DNA of 32,304 bases, from the NCBI RefSeq assembly GCF_025965215.1, contig NZ_JAOPXI010000095.1, positions 1-32,304 of the forward strand, given 5' to 3'. This DNA is from Marmoricola sp. GTDB lineage: Bacteria > Actinomycetota > Actinomycetes > Propionibacteriales > Nocardioidaceae. Within the stretch, counting starts at the first letter, position 1; every line of letters starts with the position of its first letter. The notes below the pieces were generated by a model that was not told where the DNA came from, ran no database searches, and saw nothing but the letters and a program-made list of their open reading frames with translations. The position numbers were made by a program, and so were the translations under genes. Of the stretch, positions 15,296 through 23,228 are shown one piece after another.

Positions 15296-16495
15296 ATGTC
15301 TACTGCCACCGCGGCCCCGGCCAACGCAGCGACCCACTACATGCAGGGCATCGCCGTGCCGGCATCCAGCGTCCAGCCGACGGAGTTCCATGCCCGAACC
15401 CGGCGTCATACGCTGCTGGAGAGCGCGAAGGCGGTCAGCCAGTCGGTCACCGGCGGCGGCAACCTCCAGGACGTCTACGAGCTGCGGAAGTCCGACATCC
15501 TCTCCTCGGTGCTGCTGAAGTTCTCCGGGCAGATCGTCGTCACCGGCGGCACGACCAACGTCTCGGCCCGTTGGCCCTACGACATGATCAACGCGAAGTT
15601 CACCGCCAACGGCGCGTCGAACGTGATCAACGTCAGCGGCCTGAAGCTGAAGGCCCGCGAGATCATGAAGCGCGGCGACCTGAACGACCGCGGCGTCGCC
15701 CAGTCGATCCAGGGCAACGCGATCACCCAGGGGTCCCTCGCGACCGCCTCGGAGAAGTGGGGCGTCGGCTCCGGTGCGACCGCGGTCGCTGCCGGCACCT
15801 ACCAGGTCGAGCTCGAGTGGCTCGTCCCGGTCGCTGAGGACGAGGTGGACCTGGCCGGCGCGGTGTTCCTCGCCACCAGCACCGCCGACCTGACCCTGAC
15901 GCTGGACTACCTGCCGATCTCGCAGCTGTTCTTCGGTGGCACCGCCACCAACGTCGCCCTGACCGGCACCATGTCGGCGATCTCGAAGAAGTTCTCGATC
16001 CCGATCGGCGCTGATGGGCAGATCGTGGTCCCGGACCTCTCGATGTTCCACTCGATGATCCAGTCGAACACCTCGGCCCTGCAGAACGGGGACAACCCGA
16101 TCCGGCTGATCGGTCAGGGTGGCGGCAAGTCGCTGCTGCGGTCGTTCTTCCAGGTCTGGAACGGCGCCGGCACCGCCGCGGCCCCGCTCCCGATGGGCGC
16201 CACGAACTTCGGGCCCCAGTCCTGGACCTACGGCAACAACGAGACCCCGGACACCTACCAGGACGGGCAGGTGCTGCGCTACTTCAACGAGCGGCAGTTC
16301 TGCTCGGACATCGGCGGTCAGTGGGGCTTCGGCTGCCACGACTTCGCCGCCGAGCTGGAGTTCCGTGACGTCGTGGACATGGGCACCACCTCGGACCTGC
16401 GCCTCAACGTCAACATCCCGGTCGGTGTCTCGCTCACCACGCCGAAGATCGAGTACGTGACCGAGGTCGTTTACCGCGCAGGTCAGGCGGCCTGA
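15296..16495 (+). CDS. Predicted double-jelly-roll major capsid protein
   Basis: 399 residues; ATG 15296 has a strong ribosome site (GAAGGAAG). After a helical N-terminus (residues 40-65) the protein is almost entirely beta: LRKSDILSSVLLKFSGQIVVTGG, then the hallmark RWPYDMINAKFTANGASNVINVSGLKLKAREI, which matches the first-barrel pattern of PRD1/Bam35-type capsid proteins (strand, 'P-N-I-I-x-x-I', then 'VSG-x-x-L'). A second similar series of strands starts near residue 205 (FFGGTATNVALTGTMSAISKKFSIPIGADGQIVV). There is no HK97-fold signature. The size (380-400) is right for a trimer-forming double jelly-roll protein. It is preceded by small membrane genes and the packaging ATPase. Structure prediction would settle this quickly. 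Confidence 0.72.
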   Translation: MSTATAAPANAATHYMQGIAVPASSVQPTEFHARTRRHTLLESAKAVSQSVTGGGNLQDVYELRKSDILSSVLLKFSGQIVVTGGTTNVSARWPYDMINAKFTANGASNVINVSGLKLKAREIMKRGDLNDRGVAQSIQGNAITQGSLATASEKWGVGSGATAVAAGTYQVELEWLVPVAEDEVDLAGAVFLATSTADLTLTLDYLPISQLFFGGTATNVALTGTMSAISKKFSIPIGADGQIVVPDLSMFHSMIQSNTSALQNGDNPIRLIGQGGGKSLLRSFFQVWNGAGTAAAPLPMGATNFGPQSWTYGNNETPDTYQDGQVLRYFNERQFCSDIGGQWGFGCHDFAAELEFRDVVDMGTTSDLRLNVNIPVGVSLTTPKIEYVTEVVYRAGQAA

Positions 16496-16497
16496 TC

Positions 16498-16767
16498 GTG
16501 AACGGCGCCCTCGCCACAACCCAGGCCGGTTTCGGCCCCGGCCGGTTCGGGGTCCCCCTCGTCGGTCCGGCCTCGCCGGCAACCACCGAGATGCACTCGG
16601 TGGCCAGCCCAGGGCCGGCCGACCACAACGGCAACCAGCTGCACGCGCACAACCCGCTCCTCGCGTTCGGTGTGATCGCGGCCGTCATGGTCGGCCTGAT
16701 GGCTTTCTCAACCTCTGTCCGGGTCGGCAAGACCAAGGGCACCATCTCGATCGGAGAAACGAAATGA
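16498..16767 (+). CDS. Membrane protein (89 aa) after the capsid gene
   Basis: GTG 16498, just after the capsid stop, so probably coupled. The first 50 residues are Gly/Pro/His-rich and flexible; residues 52-72 form a membrane span (LLAFGVIAAVMVGLMAFSTSV); a short basic tail follows (RVGKTKG). A candidate virion membrane protein. It overlaps the next gene by 4 nt. Confidence 0.65.
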   Translation: MNGALATTQAGFGPGRFGVPLVGPASPATTEMHSVASPGPADHNGNQLHAHNPLLAFGVIAAVMVGLMAFSTSVRVGKTKGTISIGETK

Positions 16768-17147
16768 GCACGGACCCCAGCACCGCCCCGGACGCAGCTG
16801 CGCCGGCCACCACGGACCCGGCGCTGTCCAGCCCGGTGCCCGCCCCCGAGCAGACGCCCGCGCCGGCACTGGGCGACGCGTCGCCCACAGCTCCGGCCGA
16901 CGCGTCGCCCTCGCCGGCAACCGCGACGGATCCGAACGCGACGGCTGCGCCGGCAGCACCCGCCGACCCGCAGGCCGGCGATGTCAAGACGCTGACCACC
17001 GAGGACTCGGACGGGTTCGTGATCGAGACGCCGTGCCTGGTGCTCGACACGTTCGAGCACGACGACGCGGAGGGCAACACCGCGTCGTTCGCGCACGTGG
17101 TCGTGCTCCCGCCGGCCAGTGTCATCAAGACCGCCCGGCTGAGCTGA
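16764..17147 (+). CDS. Pro/Ala/Thr-rich late protein (127 aa)
   Basis: Starts with ATGA overlap. Residues 1-72 are low complexity (Ala, Pro, Asp, Thr, Ser) and include GDASP and ADASP, encoded by the repeated DNA word GACGCGTCGCC. Residues 73-127 form a small beta-rich domain (GFVIETPCLVLDTFEHD...FAHVVVLPPASVIKTARLS). No family is recognised. A spike-base or capsid-associated role is conceivable from the position right after the capsid genes. Confidence 0.55.
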   Translation: MSTDPSTAPDAAAPATTDPALSSPVPAPEQTPAPALGDASPTAPADASPSPATATDPNATAAPAAPADPQAGDVKTLTTEDSDGFVIETPCLVLDTFEHDDAEGNTASFAHVVVLPPASVIKTARLS

Positions 17148-17183
17148 TCTCCCGAAGTACACCTGCGATGAAAGGAGCCGCGC

Positions 17184-18113
17184 GTGTCTACGACCTCCCA
17201 GAGCACGCGCGGCTCCCTCGTGGGTGCCCGGTCCCAAGATGACGCCGACGAGTACGCGGCGTATTGGCACTGGGAAGGCCTGAGCAGCAAGCGGATCCGC
17301 GCCCGCCTGCGCAACCTCGGGTTCTCCGACGAGCAGATCGACGCCGCCGTGAAGGCCCAGGGCGACGAGCCCACCGGGGCCGAGAGCGCCGCAGCTGGCG
17401 AATCCAAGGCTGCCCCCGCGAAGCCGGCGAGCCTGCCGAAGCGGGCCAAGTTCGCCGGGTTCCGTGACGATGCTCCCGAGCCTGCCCACTCCGAGGGCAG
17501 CGGGCCGACCCTGGTCCCCGGCACCCCGGCCGGCATGATCCTCGCGGTCATCGCCTACCCGGCGGTGCTGGCGTTCCTGTTCCACGGCAACGCAGGGCTC
17601 AAGGCCTGGTTCCTGGCGAAGTTCTTCAACAAGACACCCACCGACCTCGGCGGCACCCAGACATCGGCGTTCACTCCGCTGTTCAACGTGCCGGCCACGA
17701 CGGGCGCGCAGGCCACCGCTACCGCGTTCCACTCGCCGTCGGCGCCAGCTGCGAAGGCGCCGAGCATCCCGGCGGGCGGCAAGGGCGCCGCAGCTGCGAC
17801 CTGGGCGCTCTCGCAGCTCGGGAAGCCCTACCAGTGGGGCGGGGTCGGGCCGGCCAAGTTCGACTGCTCCGGGCTGACCATGCAGGCCTGGGCGTCGGTC
17901 GGGGTGAAGATCCCGCGGACGACCTGGACCCAGATCACCACGGGGACCAGGGTCGCGAAGGCGAACCTGCAGCCCGGGGACCTGGTGTTTCCGTTCAAGG
18001 GCCATGTGCAGATGTTCATCGGCAACGGGCAGATCGTGGAGGCCGCGCACCCTGGCACCAACGTGCGAACCGCGAAGCTCGGCACCGTCCTGACCGCACG
18101 CCGGCCCGGGTAG
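17184..18113 (+). CDS. Membrane-anchored NlpC/P60 endopeptidase (virion murein hydrolase candidate)
   Basis: 309 residues; GTG 17184 after a perfect AAAGGAG site. Residues 23-60 form a small helical domain, 60-110 a Pro/Ala linker, 117-135 one membrane span (MILAVIAYPAVLAFLFHG), and 200-306 an NlpC/P60 cysteine peptidase: the nucleophile C228 in FDCSGL, H274 in KGHVQMFIG, and H289 as the likely third residue. These enzymes cut stem peptides of peptidoglycan. With a membrane anchor and a place amid virion genes, it probably opens the wall during genome entry, like the virion hydrolases of tectiviruses. A role in release is also possible. Confidence 0.85.
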   Translation: MSTTSQSTRGSLVGARSQDDADEYAAYWHWEGLSSKRIRARLRNLGFSDEQIDAAVKAQGDEPTGAESAAAGESKAAPAKPASLPKRAKFAGFRDDAPEPAHSEGSGPTLVPGTPAGMILAVIAYPAVLAFLFHGNAGLKAWFLAKFFNKTPTDLGGTQTSAFTPLFNVPATTGAQATATAFHSPSAPAAKAPSIPAGGKGAAAATWALSQLGKPYQWGGVGPAKFDCSGLTMQAWASVGVKIPRTTWTQITTGTRVAKANLQPGDLVFPFKGHVQMFIGNGQIVEAAHPGTNVRTAKLGTVLTARRPG

Positions 18114-18122
18114 GAGGCCCTG

Positions 18123-18338
18123 ATGAACGCCAACGGCCTCGTGGTCGCGATCGCCGGGATCTGGGTGTTGTGCCAGCTCTTCGGTGGCGACGCGCTCGGA
18201 CGGCTCGGGATCATCTCCGAGCCGGCGACCAACCCACTCAACCTCGGCGGCTCGTCCTCGAATGCACCGTCGGGATCAGGGCTCGGTGGCTTCGCAGGCG
18301 GAGCCGGCGGCGGAGCGGGCGGGGGTGGGTCCTTTTGA
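18123..18338 (+). CDS. Small Gly-rich membrane protein (71 aa)
   Basis: ATG 18123 follows a GGAGG site. Residues 4-20 are a hydrophobic span (GLVVAIAGIWVLCQLFG). The C-terminal third is Gly/Ser/Ala-rich (AGGAGGGAGGGGSF). A likely virion membrane component. Its TGA overlaps the TTG start of the next gene. Confidence 0.6.
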   Translation: MNANGLVVAIAGIWVLCQLFGGDALGRLGIISEPATNPLNLGGSSSNAPSGSGLGGFAGGAGGGAGGGGSF

Positions 18339-18604
18339 GCGCGCTCGGCGGGTTCGTCACCGGGGTGGTCGCCCTGTCACTGCTCGACGCGGTGGTGTCC
18401 TCCGACACCGCGGTCAACAACGCGACGGGGATCTTCGGGACCGCCGCCAACCTGGTCAACCGGCTCGCCGACCCGTTCGTGCCGGCGATCCCGGACCGGC
18501 GCTCGAGTTCGGCCAGCACGACGGCGGCTCCCACGGCTCCCGCAGCGCCAGCAGTCACGGCCGGCTACACCCAGCCGGCCAGCCGGCTCCCGGTCTCAAC
18601 CTGA
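18335..18604 (+). CDS. Small membrane protein (89 aa), TTG start
   Basis: TTG 18335 overlaps the previous stop (TTGA), the same coupling used by the element's methyltransferase. Residues 2-18 are hydrophobic (ALGGFVTGVVALSLLDAVV), followed by a helical middle (IFGTAANLVNRLADPFVPAIPD) and a Ser/Thr/Ala/Pro-rich tail. No ATG or GTG start is available in frame. Unrecognised; probably structural. Confidence 0.55.
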   Translation: MSALGGFVTGVVALSLLDAVVSSDTAVNNATGIFGTAANLVNRLADPFVPAIPDRRSSSASTTAAPTAPAAPAVTAGYTQPASRLPVST

Positions 18605-18628
18605 GTTTTCACAAGAAGGAGAACGACA

Positions 18629-18766
18629 ATGAAACGCACCCTCGGATACGCGGGCGGGCTGATCGCGCTCTACATCGTGGCCGCGCACGGATCGGCCTTC
18701 GGCAAGCTGTTCACCAGTGGCGCGTCCGGCAGCTCGCAGCTCGTCAAGACGCTGCAGGGCCGCTGA
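18629..18766 (+). CDS. Tiny membrane protein (45 aa)
   Basis: ATG 18629 has a strong site (AAGAAGGAGA). A basic start (KRT), one span (LGYAGGLIALYIVAAHG), then a Ser/Gly-rich tail. The TGA shares its A with the next ATG. Confidence 0.65.
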   Translation: MKRTLGYAGGLIALYIVAAHGSAFGKLFTSGASGSSQLVKTLQGR

Positions 18767-19131
18767 TGCTGGGCCGCAGCCGACGGCGCGGCGCCACGAT
18801 CAACCAGGCCGTCGCCCCGGTGACCCACTTCGGTTCCGATCCACGCGGAACCGCGATGTTCGCTGCGCTCGCGGGGGTGGCGCAGCTGGGGATCAGCGGA
18901 CACGACGGCCTGGTGTACACCGGCGACCAGGGCGCCCCTGAGCGGTCCTGGAACGGTGACCTGGGGCGCGACCTGCAGCGGTTCACCGGCGCCGCAGCTC
19001 TGGCGATGTACGGGGCCGCGGCGCCGATCTCGCCGACCTCTGCGACGTTCGAGACGGCGCGAGCTGCTGACGCGCTGACCGATGCCCCGCTGCGTATCTT
19101 CGCCGCACGGGCAGCGCGGGGACGGAGCTGA
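18766..19131 (+). CDS. Late protein of unknown function (121 aa)
   Basis: Coupled to the previous gene by TGATG. A basic N-terminus (GRSRRRGA) precedes two moderately hydrophobic helices (AMFAALAGVAQLGI and FTGAAALAMYGAAAPI). Soluble loops between carry several charged residues. No known motif. It sits in the block of virion membrane and wall-active genes, so a structural role is the default inference. Confidence 0.55.
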   Translation: MLGRSRRRGATINQAVAPVTHFGSDPRGTAMFAALAGVAQLGISGHDGLVYTGDQGAPERSWNGDLGRDLQRFTGAAALAMYGAAAPISPTSATFETARAADALTDAPLRIFAARAARGRS

Positions 19132-19133
19132 GG

Positions 19134-19748
19134 ATGCCTGGACTCGCTAACCTGCGCGGCGCCCTGGCGGGCCACCGCAAGCAGATCCTGCTCGGTGGCG
19201 CCGCGGTCGCCGCGGCCCTCGGAGTCGCGCACGCCCACAAGATGAACAGCACGGCCGCCGGCGCCTCGACGGCCGCCGCCGGGACCGTGGACCCGACCAC
19301 CGGCGCGAGCATCGCCGGCTACGCGCCAGCCTCGGACACCACGGGGACCGACGTCTACAACGCTCTCCAGCCGCAGCTGGAGCAGAACCAGAACATGCTC
19401 GAAACGTTGCTGACCGCGATCAGCAAGATCCCCAAGTCGATCCCGCTCGTAGCACCCAAGCCGGCCGCCAAGCCCAAGCCGAAGCCGAAGCCCAAGCCGA
19501 AGAAGCACCACAAGAAGGCCCCGGTCAAGAAGGCGGCACCGGCGCGCCGGGTCGCGGCACCGGCGCCCCACAAGGCCGCCCGGGACACCACCTACGTCGC
19601 CCGGAAGTCCGACACGGTGAGCTCGGTCGCTGCGCGCACCAACACCAACGTCGCGGCCCTGGCAGGGGTCAACCGGGGCATCACCGCGCGCCCGCTCGCG
19701 GCGGGCACCGTGGTGACCATCCCGAACCCGACCATCCGGCGAGCGTGA
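19134..19748 (+). CDS. Membrane-anchored LysM protein
   Basis: 204 residues. Residues 17-33 form a membrane span (ILLGGAAVAAALGVAHA). Residues 72-100 are helical and Gln/Asn-rich. Residues 105-145 are a Lys/Pro/Ala-rich rigid linker with alternating KP dipeptides. Residues 152-197 are a LysM domain (TTYVARKSDTVSSVAARTNTNVAALAGVN...), which binds the glycan of peptidoglycan. No catalytic domain is present. This layout suits a virion protein that reaches from the inner membrane to the cell wall and helps the neighbouring hydrolases dock. Confidence 0.8.
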   Translation: MPGLANLRGALAGHRKQILLGGAAVAAALGVAHAHKMNSTAAGASTAAAGTVDPTTGASIAGYAPASDTTGTDVYNALQPQLEQNQNMLETLLTAISKIPKSIPLVAPKPAAKPKPKPKPKPKKHHKKAPVKKAAPARRVAAPAPHKAARDTTYVARKSDTVSSVAARTNTNVAALAGVNRGITARPLAAGTVVTIPNPTIRRA

Positions 19749-19752
19749 CCCG

Positions 19753-20442
19753 ATGACCACCGCTCAGGATGCCTACGCCGCGCTGATCAGGGCCGGCGCG
19801 AGCCGTGCGAACGCGACGCTGCTGACCGCGATCGGTGGCGCCGAGTCCGGGTGGAACCTCAACGCGGTCGGAGACATCGGGCTGGAGAACGCCACCTGGG
19901 GGCCGTCGTACGGAATCTGGCAGATCCGAACACTGGTCGCCGAGACGGGCAAGGGCACCACCCGCGACATCAACAAGCTGAAGACCGGGATCGACGCCCA
20001 GGCCGCCGGCGCAGTGGCGATCCTGCACACCTCCGGGGTGCACGCCTGGTCGACCTACAGCTCCGGCTCCTACACCGGGTTCATCCCGCAGGCGCAGAAG
20101 GCCGCCGCGAGCGCGCCCACCGCCGGGAGCGGGAGCGCCGCTACCGGCACCGCGGGCGTGCAGAACGCGTCCGTGCTCGGCGGCCTCGGCAACCTCATCA
20201 CCGACCCGCTCGGTGTGTTCGGGAATGCCGCGAAATCAGTGTCTGGAGAGGTCGCAACGGGCCTCTGGAGCCTGATCGCGCCGTTCGCGCTCAAAGCGTT
20301 GTTCGCTGTCGGCGGGATCGCCCTGGTCGTGGTTGGTCTCTCGATCACCGCCAAGCCGGTCACCCAACCGATCGTGGAGAAGGTCGAGGACACCGCGCAG
20401 AAAGCGCAAAAGGGAGCAGAGATGGCGGCGATCGCAGGATGA
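19753..20442 (+). CDS. Lytic transglycosylase-like protein with C-terminal membrane span
   Basis: 229 residues. Residues 5-105 resemble a lysozyme-like transglycosylase domain: LLTAIGGAESGWNLNAVG puts the catalytic Glu at position 31, followed by YGIWQIRT, the usual 'GLxQI' block. Residues 110-165 form an Ala/Ser/Gly linker, and 178-199 a membrane span (ALKALFAVGGIALVVVGLSITA). Cleaving the glycan backbone with a membrane-tethered enzyme fits a virion entry factor (PRD1 P7 is a virion transglycosylase). It follows the LysM gene by 4 nt and overlaps the next gene (ATGA). Confidence 0.78.
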   Translation: MTTAQDAYAALIRAGASRANATLLTAIGGAESGWNLNAVGDIGLENATWGPSYGIWQIRTLVAETGKGTTRDINKLKTGIDAQAAGAVAILHTSGVHAWSTYSSGSYTGFIPQAQKAAASAPTAGSGSAATGTAGVQNASVLGGLGNLITDPLGVFGNAAKSVSGEVATGLWSLIAPFALKALFAVGGIALVVVGLSITAKPVTQPIVEKVEDTAQKAQKGAEMAAIAG

Positions 20443-20858
20443 GCACCAAGGCACCGACAGCGGCAGAGCAGACGTTTATCGACACGATGAACGCGCTCAC
20501 GCAACGCTGGGAAGAGGTCGAGGTCCGGCTGCAGCGCACCCTCGGCGCGGTCAAGCTGCGCGGCGCCCAGGCCGTCCCGGTCGGCGCGAGCTCACAGGGC
20601 ACCGTGCGGCCGGCGACCAGCAACGGCGCACTGGTCGGCTACTCGCTACGCGAGACGACCGGCGGTGCGGCGGCCAAGATCGAGATCCGCAACCACGACG
20701 CCTTCGGTGACCTGATCACCGTGGTGAACCTCGCCGCCGGCGCCACCGCCAACCAGTGGTTCGGCAACGACGGGATCTCCTACGCCGACGGCCTCTCGGT
20801 CGTCGTGATCAACGGTGCAGCCGACGGCGCGGTGTTCCTGCGCGCAGGCGAGTCCTGA
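20439..20858 (+). CDS. Beta-rich late protein (139 aa), minor coat or vertex candidate
   Basis: ATGA overlap with the transglycosylase gene. Residues 5-40 form a helix (AEQTFIDTMNALTQRWEEVEVRLQRTL). Residues 55-139 are a beta-rich domain (LVGYSLRETTGGAAAKIEIRNHDAFGDLITVVNLAAGATANQWF...GLSVVVINGAADGAVFLR), which looks like a small single jelly roll. Tailless viruses carry single-jelly-roll penton proteins of about this size, so a vertex role is an attractive guess. No homology can be claimed. Confidence 0.6.
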   Translation: MSTKAPTAAEQTFIDTMNALTQRWEEVEVRLQRTLGAVKLRGAQAVPVGASSQGTVRPATSNGALVGYSLRETTGGAAAKIEIRNHDAFGDLITVVNLAAGATANQWFGNDGISYADGLSVVVINGAADGAVFLRAGES

Positions 20859-20871
20859 GCGGCCTCGTGAC

Positions 20872-21231
20872 ATGAGCGCGATCTTCTTTGCGGCGGTTGG
20901 GTCGATCCTGCTCACCCTCGTTACCCTGACCGCGATCACGATCCGCTATGGCCTGGTCCCGTTCATGCGGACCCAGCTGATCGACCCGATTCTGGTGCAA
21001 CTCGCTTCGGTGCTCCAGCTCGCCAACGAGGCCGTCAACCAGGTGCACGTCATCGCCGCCGCTTGGGACGGGCACCTCGAATGGTCTCAACGCGAGGTCG
21101 ACCGCCTGTGGGAGCAAATGCTGATCCACGAACGGATCTTGAACCGACAACGCCTCCAGGAGCTCGGCGACGTGCCGCGCCAGTCAGGCAAGAGTGAAAG
21201 AGGCGACAATGGCCAAACTCGTAGTTCGTGA
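20872..21231 (+). CDS. Membrane protein with amphipathic helices (119 aa)
   Basis: ATG 20872. Residues 2-28 are a membrane span (AIFFAAVGSILLTLVTLTAITIRYGL). The rest is a long helical segment (LIDPILVQLASVLQLANEAVNQVHVIAAAWDGHLEWSQREVDRLWEQM...), then a charged tail. It could be a virion membrane protein or a spanin-like lysis factor; there is no clear evidence for either. Its 3' end overlaps the next gene by 23 nt. Confidence 0.6.
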   Translation: MSAIFFAAVGSILLTLVTLTAITIRYGLVPFMRTQLIDPILVQLASVLQLANEAVNQVHVIAAAWDGHLEWSQREVDRLWEQMLIHERILNRQRLQELGDVPRQSGKSERGDNGQTRSS

Positions 21232-21355
21232 CCGCCAGACGGCACTGTGGGGCGGTGTCGCCGCGATCGTGCTCGGCTCCTGGCTGCTGCACCAGGCCTA
21301 CGAAGCCCGCGGCCGGCAGCGGCCGTTCGTGGCCAAGTTCCTCCCGGGAGCGTGA
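21209..21355 (+). CDS. Tiny membrane protein (48 aa)
   Basis: ATG 21209, inside the end of the previous gene, has an AAAGAGG site. Residues 12-29 are a membrane span (ALWGGVAAIVLGSWLLHQA), with basic flanks (RGRQRPFVAKF). Same type as the other short virion membrane candidates. Confidence 0.6.
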   Translation: MAKLVVRDRQTALWGGVAAIVLGSWLLHQAYEARGRQRPFVAKFLPGA

Positions 21356-21359
21356 CCTG

Positions 21360-21752
21360 ATGACCACTCTCCCCGTTCCCAGCAGCCCGAGCGACCAGTG
21401 GGTCCTCAACGACTACAAGCAGGTCGTCGGGACCAGCCCAGCCGCGCCGGCCAGCGGGATCACCCAACTGACCTTCGGTCCGGTGCCCGATAACCAGATG
21501 TGGCTCCTGGACCGGATCACCGTCAGCTGCAACTCCGCAGCCGTGACGACCTGCACGCTGTATCTCGACATCGCCAGCGACCCGCTGCACGCCCTGGACT
21601 ACACACCCTCGGGCAACTACGACGTCGCCGATGAGGCTGCCGCGATCCAAATCCCCACGAACAGCTCACTGATCGTGCAGTGGACCGGTGCCACTCCTGG
21701 CGCGGTCGGAAACGCCCGCGCCCAGCTGCGCGTCCTGCTCAGGAACAGCTGA
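21360..21752 (+). CDS. Beta-sandwich late protein (130 aa), spike candidate
   Basis: ATG 21360. A beta-rich sequence without membrane span: WLLDRITVSCNSAAVTTCTLYLDIASDPLHALDYTPSG..., then IQIPTNSSLIVQWTGATPGAVGNARAQLRVLLRNS. This pattern, with 'N-x-x-L-I-V-x-W-x-G', recurs in small phage adhesion-complex proteins. It ends one base into the next start (TGATG) and precedes the likely receptor-binding protein, so the two may form the vertex spike. Confidence 0.6.
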   Translation: MTTLPVPSSPSDQWVLNDYKQVVGTSPAAPASGITQLTFGPVPDNQMWLLDRITVSCNSAAVTTCTLYLDIASDPLHALDYTPSGNYDVADEAAAIQIPTNSSLIVQWTGATPGAVGNARAQLRVLLRNS

Positions 21753-22522
21753 TGGGGTTCCGCAACCGGATCGTCCGGGTCTCCCAGCTCGTCGCGGACT
21801 CGCTCACCGGAGCGACCATCTCAACAGCCGCGAGCGGCACGCGGTGGGTAATCGGCGGCGCCGGAGTTCTCGCCCAGACCATTCGCGGATACACCGGCAT
21901 CGCGGGAGAAACACAGCCCGCCGAGCTCGCTTTCATCGCCGCCCCCGGAAATATGGCTCTCGCTCTCATTTCCCCGATCGGCCCGTCAGGCGCATCGTCG
22001 GCTATCGAGCTGTGGAGCGATAACCCGACCGATCCCGGCAAGATCGACCTGTTCGCCGGCGGCCACGACGTCACCGTCGACACCAGCGGATTGCGAGTGG
22101 ACGGCGAAAACGTCTCACTTCGGCTAGCCGGCAGTAGCATCTCCACGGACAACGGCATCGGAATTTCGACCGAGACGCTGCGGTTGGTGACACCCGCGAT
22201 CGCCGCCGTCAACGGAGTCCGTTACCGCATCGTCGGCAAGTGCAACCCCGGCTCCAACGTGGCGGGCGACTTCACCCAGATGAAGCTCAAGTTCGACACG
22301 GTAGCCGCCGGCATCACGGGAACGATCATCGACAACGCGATCAAGGATCACCGTATCGCTAACCGACCGGAAACGCTGATGTCGTTCGGCGAGTTCACCT
22401 ATGGCGGCGTCACCGGAACCAACATCTTCGCCAAGATGACGCTCTTCAATGGCGGCACCGGGACGGGAACGGATTACGCAGGAACCTACCCGGTGTCGTC
22501 GCTCTACATCGAAGCCTGCTGA
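21752..22522 (+). CDS. Probable receptor-binding/spike protein
   Basis: 256 residues; ATG 21752 shares its A with the previous stop. The N-terminal 60 residues (RNRIVRVSQLVADSLTGATISTAASGTRWVIGG...) are of the kind that opens many actinophage minor tail and fibre proteins. The C-terminal half is a beta-rich domain (YRIVGKCNPGSNVAGDFTQMKLKFD... to MTLFNGGTGTGTDYAGTYPVSSLYIEAC). No enzymatic motif is present. Base composition is slightly less GC-rich than its neighbours (for example GGAAATATGGCTCTCGCTC near 21950), as expected for a recently exchanged host-range gene. Confidence 0.65.
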   Translation: MGFRNRIVRVSQLVADSLTGATISTAASGTRWVIGGAGVLAQTIRGYTGIAGETQPAELAFIAAPGNMALALISPIGPSGASSAIELWSDNPTDPGKIDLFAGGHDVTVDTSGLRVDGENVSLRLAGSSISTDNGIGISTETLRLVTPAIAAVNGVRYRIVGKCNPGSNVAGDFTQMKLKFDTVAAGITGTIIDNAIKDHRIANRPETLMSFGEFTYGGVTGTNIFAKMTLFNGGTGTGTDYAGTYPVSSLYIEAC

Positions 22523-22535
22523 GAGAGAGATCCTG

Positions 22536-23228
22536 ATGACCAAGCAACTCTGGATCCCCGACGTGATCGTGAAGGAGCTACCTCGAGGCAACGACCCTGA
22601 CATCGTGCCTGTGGGCGCGATCTTCCACGTCGCGGTGTCCGAGGCCTCCTCGCTCTACGGGGATTACCTGCACCGCACCGACGGGGTTGAGTCGACCGGC
22701 TACATCCGCCGCGACGGCACGATCGAGCAGTACCGGCCCGTGACGATCCGCTGCGACGCGCAGTACGACGGCAACTCATTCGGCTGGCCGACCCGGCACG
22801 GGTTCACCAGCTGGGAAACCCAGGGTGAGGCCGCCGGCGAGTGGACCTCCGAGCAGCTCGCCGCGATCAAGCGGATCATCATCTGGCATCACACCGAGTG
22901 GGCTGTGCCGTTGCGCCAGGCGCCGGCCTGGAACGAGGCCGGGTTCGGGTATCACGCCCTGTTCGAGCGCTGGAACAAGTCCAACCACTCGTGCCCCGGC
23001 CCGGACCGGATCAAGCAGTGGCACCAGCTGATCGTGCCCGAGCTCGCGACGCTGCCGCTAACGGTGCAGCACACCGGCTCGACACGGGTCACCGAGGCCC
23101 GCGCATACCTGGCCCAAGCCGACCGGCTGCTGACCGCTGCGATCGCGGACGGCCGCACCGGCGCCGTCAAGGACGCCCGCAACGCCGTACGCGCCGCGCT
23201 GGCCGCTCACCCGCTCCCGAGCCGATGA
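22536..23228 (+). CDS. N-acetylmuramoyl-L-alanine amidase (endolysin candidate)
   Basis: 230 residues, no signal peptide or membrane span, ATG 22536 after a GAGAGAG site. Residues 20-165 fit the Amidase_2/PGRP zinc fold: H31 (AIFHVAVS), H140 (FGYHALFERW) and C153 (SNHSCPGPDRI) as ligands, and an ELDGT-like turn (RRDGTIEQYRP). It cleaves the bond between muramic acid and the stem peptide. The C-terminal 60 residues are helical and may bind the wall. It lies right before a holin-like gene (ATGA overlap), so it is the likely lysis enzyme, as opposed to the membrane-anchored virion hydrolases upstream. Confidence 0.82.
   Translation: MTKQLWIPDVIVKELPRGNDPDIVPVGAIFHVAVSEASSLYGDYLHRTDGVESTGYIRRDGTIEQYRPVTIRCDAQYDGNSFGWPTRHGFTSWETQGEAAGEWTSEQLAAIKRIIIWHHTEWAVPLRQAPAWNEAGFGYHALFERWNKSNHSCPGPDRIKQWHQLIVPELATLPLTVQHTGSTRVTEARAYLAQADRLLTAAIADGRTGAVKDARNAVRAALAAHPLPSR

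Noticed and set aside
15239-16582. 447-codon leftward frame opposite the capsid gene
   Set aside because: Low-complexity Arg/Gly/Asp/Val translation typical of antisense shadows; the plus-strand gene has a ribosome site and coherent beta-rich protein.
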